DNA of 64,000 nt from contig OY761541.1 of assembly GCA_963664625.1 (NCBI GenBank), positions 1,302,001-1,366,000 of the forward strand. Reading direction: 5' to 3'. Below the pieces are notes generated by a model that saw nothing but the letters and a program-made list of their open reading frames with translations, did not search any database and was not told the origin of the DNA. Position 1 is the first letter of the stretch, and each line of letters starts with the position of its first letter. Source of the stretch: CBDCFV01 sp963664625. GTDB taxonomy: Bacteria > Chloroflexota > Dehalococcoidia > Lucifugimonadales > UBA3495. Both the position numbers and the translations under genes were made by a program. Shown here piece by piece: positions 30,798-39,931 of this stretch.

Positions 30798-33700
30798 CTA
30801 GTCCACCTCCGACAGTTGAAGGTAGCCGGCCAAAAGGGGATGCCTCTTCTTCCGCCTCCATAGAGCGTCTTTGCGGGAGGGGCACAGCGACTTGAAGTCG
30901 CAGAAGCGGCAATTGGTGAAGTCTCCCCGGTCCGGCTCTCCGGGGTTCGCGGGGAAAAGTCCGTTCCTGATGCCGGAAACTATGACGGAAACCCCTTCCT
31001 CGAACCGTCTCAAGGTGTCTTCCTTGGCAATGTCGAGGGGATCCGGCGGGGCTAAGGAGAACCCGCCGCGGCTGGAAGTAAACCAGTAGGCGGCGGTTAC
31101 GTTAGCGTCGTCGCCGAGGGCGTTGCGGGCGGCCAACGAGTAGATCGCCAGTTGCAGGTGTTTGCCCTTGTCAACCGGGTCGTCTTTCAATCCAGTGTAG
31201 GGGCCGGCGCTGCCGGTCTTGTAGTCCATGACCAGCACGTTCCTGCCGGATGGGTCGGCATCGACCCGGTCTATCACGCCACGGAACTTCAAGGGCGGAG
31301 CGCCGTCCATAGGCAACTCGGCAGCGTCCCAAGGGTCTCCCTCTCTTCCGAAACGGGCTTCCAAGTAAAGGGGGGATACGCCGAATCGCCCTCTCAGGTC
31401 GGCGTCGGCCTCAAGGAAGGAGTACAAGTCGCTGAGGATGTCATCCTGCTCCAACCGCCACAGCAACCGTTTGCCGGCAACGCCCTTGTTTTCGGCTGCT
31501 TGGAAGTGCGACCGGGCAATGCTCTCCAAAGCAGCCCGGTGCTGTCCGCTCCACGGTTCGCCGGGCCGGGGCAGCGTGCCGTCCTTCAGAGACCCGCCGA
31601 TGAACTCCTCCAGGATTCCATGCACCAGCGAACCCCTTTCCAAGGGGGTAATGGAGTGGACTTCTTCCGGGTCATCCAGGACGCTGATGCGCAGCACATA
31701 GCCCAGGAAGTACCGGAAGGGGCAACCGGCCCACTGCTCCAGGCTGGTGGGAGACAAGGGGGTGTTTTCCAGCCTTTCCGACAGCCTCGACCCGGCCAAG
31801 GCGCCGGAAAGGTTGCCGTCCCACTCGGTGAAGTTGGGGCTTGCGTAACGTTGGCGGCCCAATTCAAAAGACCTGGCAAGGATGCCCGACGCCGCCAACG
31901 GGTGTGCCTTTGCCTCCAGCCCGACCCGCTTCCACGACCATAACCGCTCCAGGTCGTAGTCGTGCAGGTCAGCCGCCGCGGCGCCGGAAACCGACGCCAG
32001 GGACTGGTCCGTCGAGCGGAGAATAGTCAGCCAGGGCCGGCTGTCCATGGACCAGAGGTCCGACGTATGCACCGGCGAGCCTTCGATAACCGACGCCTGC
32101 TCCAGAAACCAACGAGAGGGATAGTGGGCGCGTTGGCCCGCTGGACTGGAACGCGGGAAGGACAACATTACCTCCGGCGCCGCGCCCAAGGCCGAGAGGA
32201 AAGCGTACCTGTCCTCAGCAAGCCTCTCGTCCCGCAAAGGCAACCCTGCCCCGGCGCCGCCCGCCTCCTGCCTGCTGACGTCGGGGATGAGAGGGTCGTC
32301 GCCGGTTGGCGCAGGTATGGACCCTTCGATCATTCCGGCGATGTGCACCACGTCGAAATTCATTGCGGCGGCCGAAGCGATGGGGCCGACGAACACGCCC
32401 TGCCCGGTCGGCCCCGAGTGCCCTGCGGGCGCCTGGAGGGCTTCCTCCAAGCTCGCTTTGAATACATCGAGGCGCGGCGAAGGGTCTATTCCCTCTGCCG
32501 CCGACAAGCCCTCCAGAATATCCCTTATCTTGTCGAAAATGCCCCTTTCCGGCTCAGGTATCCGGGGCACCGGCGCCAAGTAGCGGTCGAGGAGGTCGAG
32601 GGCCCAGCCGGAAAACACTCCCCACTCGCTTCCGTCGGCGGGAGGCATCACGTCTTCAGACAGGCGTCGGACAAACCGCAACAGTTGGCGGGCCGCTTGG
32701 GTTTCCGCCGCCATCAGGTCGGCTTGGGCCTCCGAAATTTCCCCCTTCCGTTCCCTGGACAGGGCCGAGCGTTCCGTGTCCTGTGCGTAGCGGCCCAAGC
32801 GTTCCGTCCACTGGTCCAGCCCGCCCACGACACCTGCTTTCTTTGAAATAGCGTCCCATCTGCTGGGACTGAAGCCCATGCTGTCATTGTTTCCGGGAGG
32901 CTGCACCGGGCAGCCCATGAGCCAATGCATCACTGCGTCACGGGAAAGTTGACCGTCGGAAAGTTGCATAAGGCCGGTGAGGGTCCTGCCTACCGCCGTC
33001 TGGGCCAAGGGAAAAGGGTTGGGGCCGGAAACCGGGATTCCGGCAAGCTGCAACTCCTCCCTCACCAAGGTGTTGTAGGGGGTATGCGCCCCATAAAGCA
33101 CGGCCATGCGGTGAAACGGGGTCCCCTGCTCCGCCCGATGGACGATCCAGCGTATGGTCCACCGCACCTCTTCATGGGGGTCGGGCGCGATGAGCAGCCG
33201 CTTGCCGGAAGGAGCCAGGGCCGGTACTTGTTCGCCGTTCGGGACCGTATGCCGTTCGGGTGCGCCCAGGAAGGGAGCCAAGTCATCCGCCAGCGTTTCT
33301 ATGGGCCCGTCGGCATCCGCGTCCCCGGTATGCCCCAGAAGAACGGCGCACCTGCCGGCGGCGGCCAACTCAGCAACCAACTCCTTCTCTCCGGGGGACA
33401 TGCCGGACAGCATGAAGAACAGGATGAATCCCAAGTCCGAGAGTCCCGCCGTCCTGCCGGACCGGACCGCTTTGGCGGCGGCCCTGGCAAGGTCCTCGGC
33501 ATCGTAGAATTCCTTGGTCTGCTCCCGGAAGCTGCGGTACAGACCCACCACCTCTTCACGAAGCCCGCCCTGCGCAGCCAACCTGTCCAAGCCATTTTCG
33601 GAGGCGTGGCGAATCTGGCGAAAGGCCCTCCTGATGCTGAGGACGGTTGATGAATGGGAACTGACTTGCGAGAGGACTCCAGAAACCTTTGAAGTGACCG

Positions 33701-34019
33701 CACGAACGGCCGCGTTTTCCAAGACCGGCGTCAAGGGCCTGCGGCCTTGGGAGGCCAGCAACGGGGCGCCCAGGAACTCGGCCAGCCGGGGGAACACCAG
33801 GAACCTGACGTTGGCGAACCCTGAGCGGCCCAACTCGTATCGGAGGGTCAGGTTTGCGTAAACGGAAGGCCCGACCACGGTGACGGGCGCAAGGGGGTCG
33901 CCCTGCTGCACCGAGTCCACGACCTGCTTCAAACGGGCGGTCAAGCCCGTGGGTGCAGGGTGAATGGCGAGCTTGGGGCAGCCGTCCGGCCATAAGGGTT
34001 GTCCGGTGTTCCGGGCCAT
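30798..34019 (-). CDS. addB: AddB-like PD-(D/E)xK nuclease with Fe-S cysteines
   Basis: This 1,073-residue partner of AddA has helicase-like folds that lack a recognisable Walker A (no GxxGxGK[ST] near the N-terminus), so the motor function lies in AddA. The C-terminal nuclease has LVMDYKTGSAG. The Fe-S cluster ligands are expected to be the Cys in EQWAGCPFRYFLG and the three in NCRFCDFKSLCPSRK. The start is ATG 34019, with GGGAG 4 nt upstream. The frame extends to 34052 without a ribosome site. It is first in the two-gene operon. Confidence 0.85.
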   Translation of the reverse strand: MARNTGQPLWPDGCPKLAIHPAPTGLTARLKQVVDSVQQGDPLAPVTVVGPSVYANLTLRYELGRSGFANVRFLVFPRLAEFLGAPLLASQGRRPLTPVLENAAVRAVTSKVSGVLSQVSSHSSTVLSIRRAFRQIRHASENGLDRLAAQGGLREEVVGLYRSFREQTKEFYDAEDLARAAAKAVRSGRTAGLSDLGFILFFMLSGMSPGEKELVAELAAAGRCAVLLGHTGDADADGPIETLADDLAPFLGAPERHTVPNGEQVPALAPSGKRLLIAPDPHEEVRWTIRWIVHRAEQGTPFHRMAVLYGAHTPYNTLVREELQLAGIPVSGPNPFPLAQTAVGRTLTGLMQLSDGQLSRDAVMHWLMGCPVQPPGNNDSMGFSPSRWDAISKKAGVVGGLDQWTERLGRYAQDTERSALSRERKGEISEAQADLMAAETQAARQLLRFVRRLSEDVMPPADGSEWGVFSGWALDLLDRYLAPVPRIPEPERGIFDKIRDILEGLSAAEGIDPSPRLDVFKASLEEALQAPAGHSGPTGQGVFVGPIASAAAMNFDVVHIAGMIEGSIPAPTGDDPLIPDVSRQEAGGAGAGLPLRDERLAEDRYAFLSALGAAPEVMLSFPRSSPAGQRAHYPSRWFLEQASVIEGSPVHTSDLWSMDSRPWLTILRSTDQSLASVSGAAAADLHDYDLERLWSWKRVGLEAKAHPLAASGILARSFELGRQRYASPNFTEWDGNLSGALAGSRLSERLENTPLSPTSLEQWAGCPFRYFLGYVLRISVLDDPEEVHSITPLERGSLVHGILEEFIGGSLKDGTLPRPGEPWSGQHRAALESIARSHFQAAENKGVAGKRLLWRLEQDDILSDLYSFLEADADLRGRFGVSPLYLEARFGREGDPWDAAELPMDGAPPLKFRGVIDRVDADPSGRNVLVMDYKTGSAGPYTGLKDDPVDKGKHLQLAIYSLAARNALGDDANVTAAYWFTSSRGGFSLAPPDPLDIAKEDTLRRFEEGVSVIVSGIRNGLFPANPGEPDRGDFTNCRFCDFKSLCPSRKDALWRRKKRHPLLAGYLQLSEVD

Positions 34020-34139
34020 GTGTCTCCCGTGCTTGCTAGAATGGAGGTGCATTGGTTGAAGCCGAGTGTAGCGCGAAGAGTACGGGCCTGCAAAGGGAAA
34101 TTGTCACGCAAGTGTGAACAAAACCCGTTGGGGCAAGAC

Positions 34140-34233
34140 TGTCTGAATCAGGATTTACCGGATTTAGGGATTTTCAGGATAGCGCCGATTCATCCTGCTA
34201 ATCCTTCAATCCTGAAAATCCTGATTCTGACAA
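34140..34233 (+). repeat. Family B repeat, full copy 1
   Basis: It opens TGTCTGAATCAGGATTTACC and closes AATCCTGATTCTGACA, so the ends pair. The interior has GGATTTTCAGGAT and ATCCTGAAAATCC words that also pair. It lies 5' of the methyltransferase gene. Confidence 0.85.
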
Positions 34234-34276
34234 TTCCACCCCTGGCCGCAACCCGGCAAAAGGTGACTAACCCATA

Positions 34277-35023
34277 ATGGACAACCCGATGGCGGGCATC
34301 CGCCTCTACAACGAGTTGGCCTACTTGTGGCCGGTGATCAGTCCCCCGGAGGACTACGCAGTAGAGGCGTCATATTGGCTGCGGGCCATTGAACACAAGC
34401 TCGGCCCGGGAAGACACAATCTGCTGGAGCTGGGCGTGGGGGGCGGGCACCTGCTGTCCCACCTGACGCATCGCCACAGGGCGGCGGCGGTGGACGTTTC
34501 GCCGCGTATGCTGGAGTTGTCGCACCGGCGGAACCCCGGGGTGGAACACTACTTGGGCGACATGAGGACGGTGCGGTTGGGCAGGCTGTTCGACGCCGTC
34601 CTGATTCACGACGCCGTTTCCTACATGCTGACCGAAAACGACCTGCGAGCCGCGTTCGAAACGGCACGGGCACATCTACGCCAAGGCGGGCTGTTGCTGG
34701 CGGCGCCCGATATGGTGAAAGAGTCTTTCAGAGAGGGCAAGGTGATCCGCTGGACCACTTCGGCGGGCGGCGTAACCATAACGACCGAAGAGCAACTCCA
34801 CGACCCGGACCCATCGGATACCCAGGTCGAGTCCCTGTTCACCTACGACATCAGAGAAAACGGCGTCCGCCGGGTGGTGCACGACCTGCACGTTACCGGC
34901 CTGTTTTCCATAGACGCTTGGACGTCGCTGATGGAGGGGGCCGGATTTGAGGTAGAACGAACGCCCCTGCCGGGGGACGAGGGATACGGGGAGTGGTTGT
35001 TCAGCGGGACGGTTGTTGTCTGA
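34277..35023 (+). CDS. Class I SAM-dependent methyltransferase
   Basis: This 248-residue cytoplasmic enzyme has SAM motif I LLELGVGGGHLLSHL, the acidic residue of motif II in AAAVDVSPRMLELSHRR, motif III LGDMRTVRLGRLFDAVLIHD and the helix LRQGGLLLAAPDMVKE. It falls in the broad Methyltransf_25/11 group, and the acceptor cannot be told. The last codons (FSGTVVV) run into the next family B repeat at 35017, whose first bases (TGTCTGA) provide the stop. It is bracketed by full family B copies at both ends. Confidence 0.82.
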   Translation: MDNPMAGIRLYNELAYLWPVISPPEDYAVEASYWLRAIEHKLGPGRHNLLELGVGGGHLLSHLTHRHRAAAVDVSPRMLELSHRRNPGVEHYLGDMRTVRLGRLFDAVLIHDAVSYMLTENDLRAAFETARAHLRQGGLLLAAPDMVKESFREGKVIRWTTSAGGVTITTEEQLHDPDPSDTQVESLFTYDIRENGVRRVVHDLHVTGLFSIDAWTSLMEGAGFEVERTPLPGDEGYGEWLFSGTVVV

Positions 35024-35111
35024 ATCAGGATTTACCGGATTTCAGGATTTTCAGGATGGTGCCGATTCATCCTGTTAATCCTTTAATCCTGAGAATCCTG
35101 ATTCTGACAAT
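35017..35111 (+). repeat. Family B repeat, full copy 2
   Basis: Same ends as copy 1. It gives the stop codon of the methyltransferase on the plus strand, and the last nine residues and stop of the GxxExxY protein on the minus strand. It lies between two gene cassettes. Confidence 0.9.
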
Positions 35112-35476
35112 TTATCGTTAAATATCCGTCTGTATTCCAAGCTTTTTGCTCCGAAATTGATCAATAGACCAACGCGAAAGCCGTAAGCTGCTACGTAGTT
35201 CTTGATCTGCGCTATGTGAACGTCATCCAGTTCAGTCAGTGCTTTTAGCTCGACTACGACTCGATTGTCTACGATAAAGTCGGCTCTTCTCGTTCCAACC
35301 GCGATTCCGTCGTAAAAAATTGTCTGGTCCACTTCCCGACCAAAATCAATCCTGGCCCGTTCCATCTCAATAGCGAGGCATCTCTGGTAAATGACTTCCT
35401 GAAACCCATTCCCAAGAGTATTGTGCACCTTCATTGCACAACCAATTATCGAGTAAGTCAGCCTATCTCGCATCAC
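35075..35476 (-). CDS. GxxExxY-family protein
   Basis: This 133-residue protein carries the family signature in GNGFQEVIYQRCLAIEM. It has a PD-(D/E)xK-like core: DFIVDNRVVVELKALTEL, in which Asp and Glu-Leu-Lys occupy the expected places, and AQIKNYVAAYG. The family is widespread, often near repeats, and its role is unknown. The last residues (SESGFSGLKD) are encoded by the family B repeat, so the natural C-terminus probably ended earlier. The start is ATG 35476; a second ATG follows directly. It is bracketed by family B copies. Confidence 0.85.
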   Translation of the reverse strand: MMRDRLTYSIIGCAMKVHNTLGNGFQEVIYQRCLAIEMERARIDFGREVDQTIFYDGIAVGTRRADFIVDNRVVVELKALTELDDVHIAQIKNYVAAYGFRVGLLINFGAKSLEYRRIFNDKLSESGFSGLKD

Positions 35477-35494
35477 TCGGCGTGATCTCCGTGT

Positions 35495-35571
35495 TGTCTG
35501 AATCAGGATTTACCGGATTTTTGGATTTTCAGGATAACGCCAATTCATCCTGAGAATCCTGGTTCTGACAG
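35495..35571 (+). repeat. Family B repeat, short copy 3
   Basis: TGTCTGAATCAGGATTTACC, an abbreviated centre, then CCTGGTTCTGACAG. It is shorter than copies 1 and 2 by loss of the ATCCTGTTAATCC block. It lies 5' of the GxxExxY gene. Confidence 0.85.
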
Positions 35572-35608
35572 CGGTTGTCAACGGGCATTTGTCATGTCTT
35601 CAGCGCAA

Positions 35609-35692
35609 CTGTCAGAATCAGGATTTGCCGGATTTCAGGATTTTCAGGATAGCGCGGTTTATCCTGTTAATCCTTTAATCCTGATTCTGACT
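35609..35692 (+). repeat. Family B repeat, full copy 4
   Basis: CTGTCAGAATCAGGATTTGC to AATCCTGATTCTGAC. The right end abuts the stop codon of the Eco57I-like gene on the minus strand, so a gene border coincides with a repeat border. Confidence 0.85.
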
Positions 35693-38600
35693 CACACCGC
35701 CACCACCGTTTCGGTATCCCCCGCGGCCAGGGCGTTCATGTAGGCCAGCACCAAGTCGCGGGTGCGGTAGCTGCCGAAGGCGGCCTCGTCTTCACGGCGC
35801 ACAATCGGGAAGGTCTCCAACACGTAGGCGGCGTCTTCCTTGGAGAGGCCGTAGAGGATGAAGTAAAGCGCGTCGAGCCTGGCCCGCAGGTGGCGGCGCT
35901 CCTCCTCATCCCAAGGGAAGGGTGGGCCATCGTAACCCATATCCTTGGCAAAGGGCGCCATGTCGTGAGCGGTGTAGGTGAGGCGGAGAACGTGGTCGCG
36001 TATCAACTCGCGGGCAGTGGTGGTTCCGAATTGCCGGTCGTAGTCCGCGGCGGAGATGACGGGGAGTTGCTCGACGATGAATAAATTCAGTGTTTGACCG
36101 TGGATCTTTTGCCTTGCAACGAAATCAAACGCAACGCAGTTCAGATTCGCCGTCAAGAGCATGGCACAGTCTTTGAAAGTCTCCGTGGTGTCTTTAACGT
36201 CGCCGTCGGCTGGAAAGAATACAGGTATCTTGTTTCCGAAAGCTGCCTTTGGAAACACGGACGCTATCATCGTGCGATGGTTGGTCGCCGCCGTTATCTC
36301 CTTGAATCCGATTACCCATTCCAGTGGCCATTTCCAGTTGAATGAGTCTTCACTAACCCAAAACTGAGGCGCAGGTAGCCAATGAGGATTGGCATGTTCT
36401 TCAGTAGTAGCATCTCGTGGCTGGGCCGGGCGGTTTAGATTCGCGGGGTTGACTACAACGCTGGCCGCACGATGGTCATAGGCCTGTACCATCTTGCCTT
36501 CGTACAGCGGCAAGTACGTTTCATTCCCCCGCTTCCAACGGTTGCCTTGGACCGGATAGTATCCCTCGTCTTGCAACTGCTCACCGGTTCGGAAGAGGCC
36601 GGAGTCGTTGGTCATGTGGAACATAGTATGGTATTTGACCGGCCAGGCGCGGCGCTCTTCGCCGCTCGACCGGTCCACCAGCGGCGGGTGATGCTCGTAG
36701 ATACGGCGGGTTATTTCGGCGTCGCGGCGAGTGCGGAAGATAGGTGCCGTGCCGGTGTTGGGGTTTACACGGGCGAAGTCGGCCGGCTCCAACGAAAAGC
36801 ACCGCTCCGGGTCGTTGACCGTCGCAAGGTCGTGGAGGAAGAAGGCGCACTCCGTCTTGTCAAACCGCCGTTCCTCGCCGCCGAAGATAAAAGCGCAGAA
36901 CTTGAATGAGGCGTGGACGTCCTTGAAGAAAATCTTCCGATTCTCAAAATCGAACAGCCCGGCCAGCCGCCCGTTGGTGGAGACCGTTTTGAAAAAGTTG
37001 GCGGCGGTCAGGTCGGCGTAGATGCCCGACGGGGTCAGCAGGCCAACGATGCCGTCGGGCTTGATGAGCCGAGTAGCCCGCTCGACAAACAATGAATACA
37101 GGTTGATGTCGCCGCCGCCCAGCAGGGGGTAGTGGCCCGAGGCCCGGACCAGTTGGCCGAGGCTGTCGGCCCGCTCCTTGGCAGCGTCGTAATCGGCCGC
37201 CAAGGTTGGTTCCTTGTCGCGCAGGGCGCCAATGGCGGCCCTTCGCGCCGCCGCCGTGGATGCAAGGGCTATTTCCGGGGCGCGGGTGGCGAACCACTCC
37301 ACTTCCTGTAGCTTTATCCGGTCCCAGGGCGGGTTGCCGACTATGGCGTCGAAGCCTCCCTGCGGATGGACGTCCTGCCATCCCTGCCACACCCCGGGAA
37401 ATGCGGCCTCCCAGTGCAGGAAGTCTTCCCGGTCTGCGACGGTCCTGGCTTCCGCCCACAACTCCTTGAACGTTGCGGATAGCGGCGCTCCGGTTTCCGA
37501 CTCCGGGCCGGGGCCGCGGGACAACAGGGCGTAGGCGTTCTCCGGTTGCTGGCCCAGGGTTTCCGCCAATGGGGCTTCGAAAGTCGCCCGCTCCTTCTTC
37601 TTCATCCCCGCGCCCAGCCACCGCAGGCCGCAGAGGGTATCGAACAGGCCGCGCAGGTCCGCCGTCGTCTTTTCGACGACCTCAAACAGCGTAGCCGACT
37701 CCTGCACCTCGGCTATGTCGGCGTCCGACATCTCCTCGATGCGCTGCATACTGCCGGCGGCGGCCTCGGCCCCGGCAATGGCGCTCCCGGCAAACAGGCT
37801 TCCCAACCGTTGCAGGTCGTTCACGGAGTCCCGCACCCGCAGGCCGACCAGTGAGTCGCCGCAGCGCAGGTGGTGGTCCAGGAAGGACAGCGGCGCGCCG
37901 ACGGTGAAGCTGTGCAGCCACAGGGAGACCTTGGCCAGTTCCACGGTGAGCGGGTTCTTGTCCACGCCGTAGATGCACCGCTTGAGCACCATGCGGCGGA
38001 TGATGGCTTGGTCGGTAAGTTGGGACTCGTTGATGAGCCAGCCCGATTCCTCTGCGCGAGCCAGGATGTCATTGCGTATGGAGGCAATGCGGCCTACCAG
38101 CGGCGAAACATACTCGCCATCCAGCCATCCCGGCACCGCGGGGAGGTACTCGATCAGCTCGGCGACGTAGTCGGCCAGAAAGTCCACGGCGGTGACGAGA
38201 AAGTGCCCGCTGCCCATAGCCGGGTCGAGCACCTTCAAGTCCAGGGCCGCCTCCGCCGGGTCCAGCTTCCGGAGTTCCTGGCGGCGTTGGGCCTTGGGCC
38301 GCTTGTCGCTTTTGAGTTCCTCCGCTTTGGCCTCGAAGGTTTTGAGACGCTCCTCAACCAAGGGACTCAAGGTGTGCTCGACAATCAGGTCCACCAGTTC
38401 CTGAGGAGTGAAGAAGCTGCCGCTGTCCTTGCGGGCGTAGGGGTTGGGCCGTATGACAATCTCTCCCGCGCCGTTCCGGGACGGCTCCCTTTCCAGCAGG
38501 CGCTCGTAGATTGACCCCAACTGCTGCACGGACATGTCGCGGTAGTTGACGAACCGGCGCCCCTCGGGCGTCCCGGTGTGGCTCAAGTCGTAAATGACCG

Positions 38601-39729
38601 GGGCCACCACAGAGTCGGGCAAGCTCACCTTTTCCAGGACAGGCGCCGACTCGGGTGCGAAGAGGCCGCCGTTGTACGGCGGCAGGCCGATGGAGGGGTC
38701 GCCCTTGTCGATTTGATGGAACAGCGTGGCCAAGTGGCCGTAGTAGTTGGAGGCCACGCCCGAAAAGGCGTCTCCCTGCTCCATTCTTCGCGCCACGTCG
38801 TCCCGTACCCGCTTTCGCAGCCCGTAGTCGTCGTATCTCGGGTCGTTGACCGGCAGCAGGCCGCGGTCTTCCGCGTAGAGGAGGAAAAGCAGCCGATACA
38901 GGAAGACCAGGGCGGCGTCCCGGATCTCTTCGAGGCCCGCCTTGGATTCCCCGGCCAAGGCGTTGACCAAGCTGGGAAAGACGCTCTCGAAAACAACGCC
39001 GGAGAGGTCCTGGGCGACCTTTTCCTCGTACCTGCGTCCCTCCAAAATAGCCGTTTCAAGGAAGGTGGCGGTTGCGCCCTCTCTGGGGATGAAAGCGTCG
39101 CGGCGGAAGAGCAGGTAGAAGGTCATCAGGCTGGCGTCTTCACCCTGTGCCAGCATCGTTTGCAGGTCGGCCTCGTAGTAGCCGCTGGCGCGGGGCCTGG
39201 CCCGGTGGTCGTACAGGCGCCAGACGCCGCCGTTGGTGAGGATTCCCCACCTGATGCGCCCGTCGGAGACCGTCTCCGCCGTGGACAGGTACCGCAGCAC
39301 CTGGCCGTGGGGCGTGCCGGTCTGCACCTTGTCGGACGGGTCACGATTGTCGAGGGGGAGGCCGAACCGCTTGCTCTCCTCAATCAGCAGGGCGTCCAGG
39401 TAACGGTCTTGTGAGGTGGCGCGAGCGGCGGCACGGACCTTGGAGTCGTCATCGGCGAAAAGCAGGTGGTCGGGGATGTCTTCGTTCCTCGCCGACCCCT
39501 GTTGCGGCAGGTAGTCGGTCCAGCCCAGAATCTCCAGCACCGGCCGCACCAGGTCCTGTTCGGTGACGGACTCATTGGGGTCGGCGAACTGAGTGAACCA
39601 AGCAATCCTGGACGAAATGGCTTCCCTGAAACCGGCGAACGCTTTGGGTTGGTCCAGGCATTCCTGCCACTCGGCGGTGGCCCGTATGCCTTCGGTGAGG
39701 AAATATTCGGTAAAGAGTTGACCGGGCAT
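35692..39729 (-). CDS. Eco57I-like type IIG restriction-modification enzyme
   Basis: This 1,345-residue single-chain enzyme has an N-terminal nuclease-like region (QDLVRPVLEILGW, IPDHLLFADD with Asp87, then LLIEESKRF with Glu118 and Lys120), a helical spacer, a gamma-type N6-adenine methyltransferase and a recognition part. Motif I is KVLDPAMGSGHFLV (~residue 499) and motif IV is FDAIVGNPPWDRIK (~796). The C-terminal recognition domain includes WPLEWVIGFKEITAATNHRT. The size is usual for Eco57I-like genes that act without partners. The ATG at 39729 follows GGAG by 5 nt. Family B repeats flank both ends. Confidence 0.88.
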   Translation of the reverse strand: MPGQLFTEYFLTEGIRATAEWQECLDQPKAFAGFREAISSRIAWFTQFADPNESVTEQDLVRPVLEILGWTDYLPQQGSARNEDIPDHLLFADDDSKVRAAARATSQDRYLDALLIEESKRFGLPLDNRDPSDKVQTGTPHGQVLRYLSTAETVSDGRIRWGILTNGGVWRLYDHRARPRASGYYEADLQTMLAQGEDASLMTFYLLFRRDAFIPREGATATFLETAILEGRRYEEKVAQDLSGVVFESVFPSLVNALAGESKAGLEEIRDAALVFLYRLLFLLYAEDRGLLPVNDPRYDDYGLRKRVRDDVARRMEQGDAFSGVASNYYGHLATLFHQIDKGDPSIGLPPYNGGLFAPESAPVLEKVSLPDSVVAPVIYDLSHTGTPEGRRFVNYRDMSVQQLGSIYERLLEREPSRNGAGEIVIRPNPYARKDSGSFFTPQELVDLIVEHTLSPLVEERLKTFEAKAEELKSDKRPKAQRRQELRKLDPAEAALDLKVLDPAMGSGHFLVTAVDFLADYVAELIEYLPAVPGWLDGEYVSPLVGRIASIRNDILARAEESGWLINESQLTDQAIIRRMVLKRCIYGVDKNPLTVELAKVSLWLHSFTVGAPLSFLDHHLRCGDSLVGLRVRDSVNDLQRLGSLFAGSAIAGAEAAAGSMQRIEEMSDADIAEVQESATLFEVVEKTTADLRGLFDTLCGLRWLGAGMKKKERATFEAPLAETLGQQPENAYALLSRGPGPESETGAPLSATFKELWAEARTVADREDFLHWEAAFPGVWQGWQDVHPQGGFDAIVGNPPWDRIKLQEVEWFATRAPEIALASTAAARRAAIGALRDKEPTLAADYDAAKERADSLGQLVRASGHYPLLGGGDINLYSLFVERATRLIKPDGIVGLLTPSGIYADLTAANFFKTVSTNGRLAGLFDFENRKIFFKDVHASFKFCAFIFGGEERRFDKTECAFFLHDLATVNDPERCFSLEPADFARVNPNTGTAPIFRTRRDAEITRRIYEHHPPLVDRSSGEERRAWPVKYHTMFHMTNDSGLFRTGEQLQDEGYYPVQGNRWKRGNETYLPLYEGKMVQAYDHRAASVVVNPANLNRPAQPRDATTEEHANPHWLPAPQFWVSEDSFNWKWPLEWVIGFKEITAATNHRTMIASVFPKAAFGNKIPVFFPADGDVKDTTETFKDCAMLLTANLNCVAFDFVARQKIHGQTLNLFIVEQLPVISAADYDRQFGTTTARELIRDHVLRLTYTAHDMAPFAKDMGYDGPPFPWDEEERRHLRARLDALYFILYGLSKEDAAYVLETFPIVRREDEAAFGSYRTRDLVLAYMNALAAGDTETVVAV

Positions 39730-39770
39730 AGCAACTCCAGCACGGGGCGACGGACTGGCGCAGGGGTTTT

Positions 39771-39861
39771 GTCAGAATCAGGATTTACCGGATTTTTGGA
39801 TTTTCAGGATAGCATGATTCATCCTGTTAATCCTGTTAATCCTTATAATCCTGATTCTGAC
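39771..39861 (+). repeat. Family B repeat, full copy 5
   Basis: GTCAGAATCAGGATTTACCG to AATCCTGATTCTGAC, with outer flanks (GTTTT left, CGGACAATCAAAAG right) that recall the MITE-like copy at 25453. It lies 42 nt upstream of the Eco57I-like start. Confidence 0.85.
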
Positions 39862-39931
39862 GGACAATCAAAAGGGCTTGCAGGCCGCCAAACATTGGGG
39901 GCGCCGCAGTCTGAAGCGTCCGGCTCTAGCG

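Noticed and set aside
34140..39861. Family B repeats as integron attC sites
   Set aside because: Their size and palindromic form are similar, but there is no GTTRRRY-type core and no integrase gene in the window.
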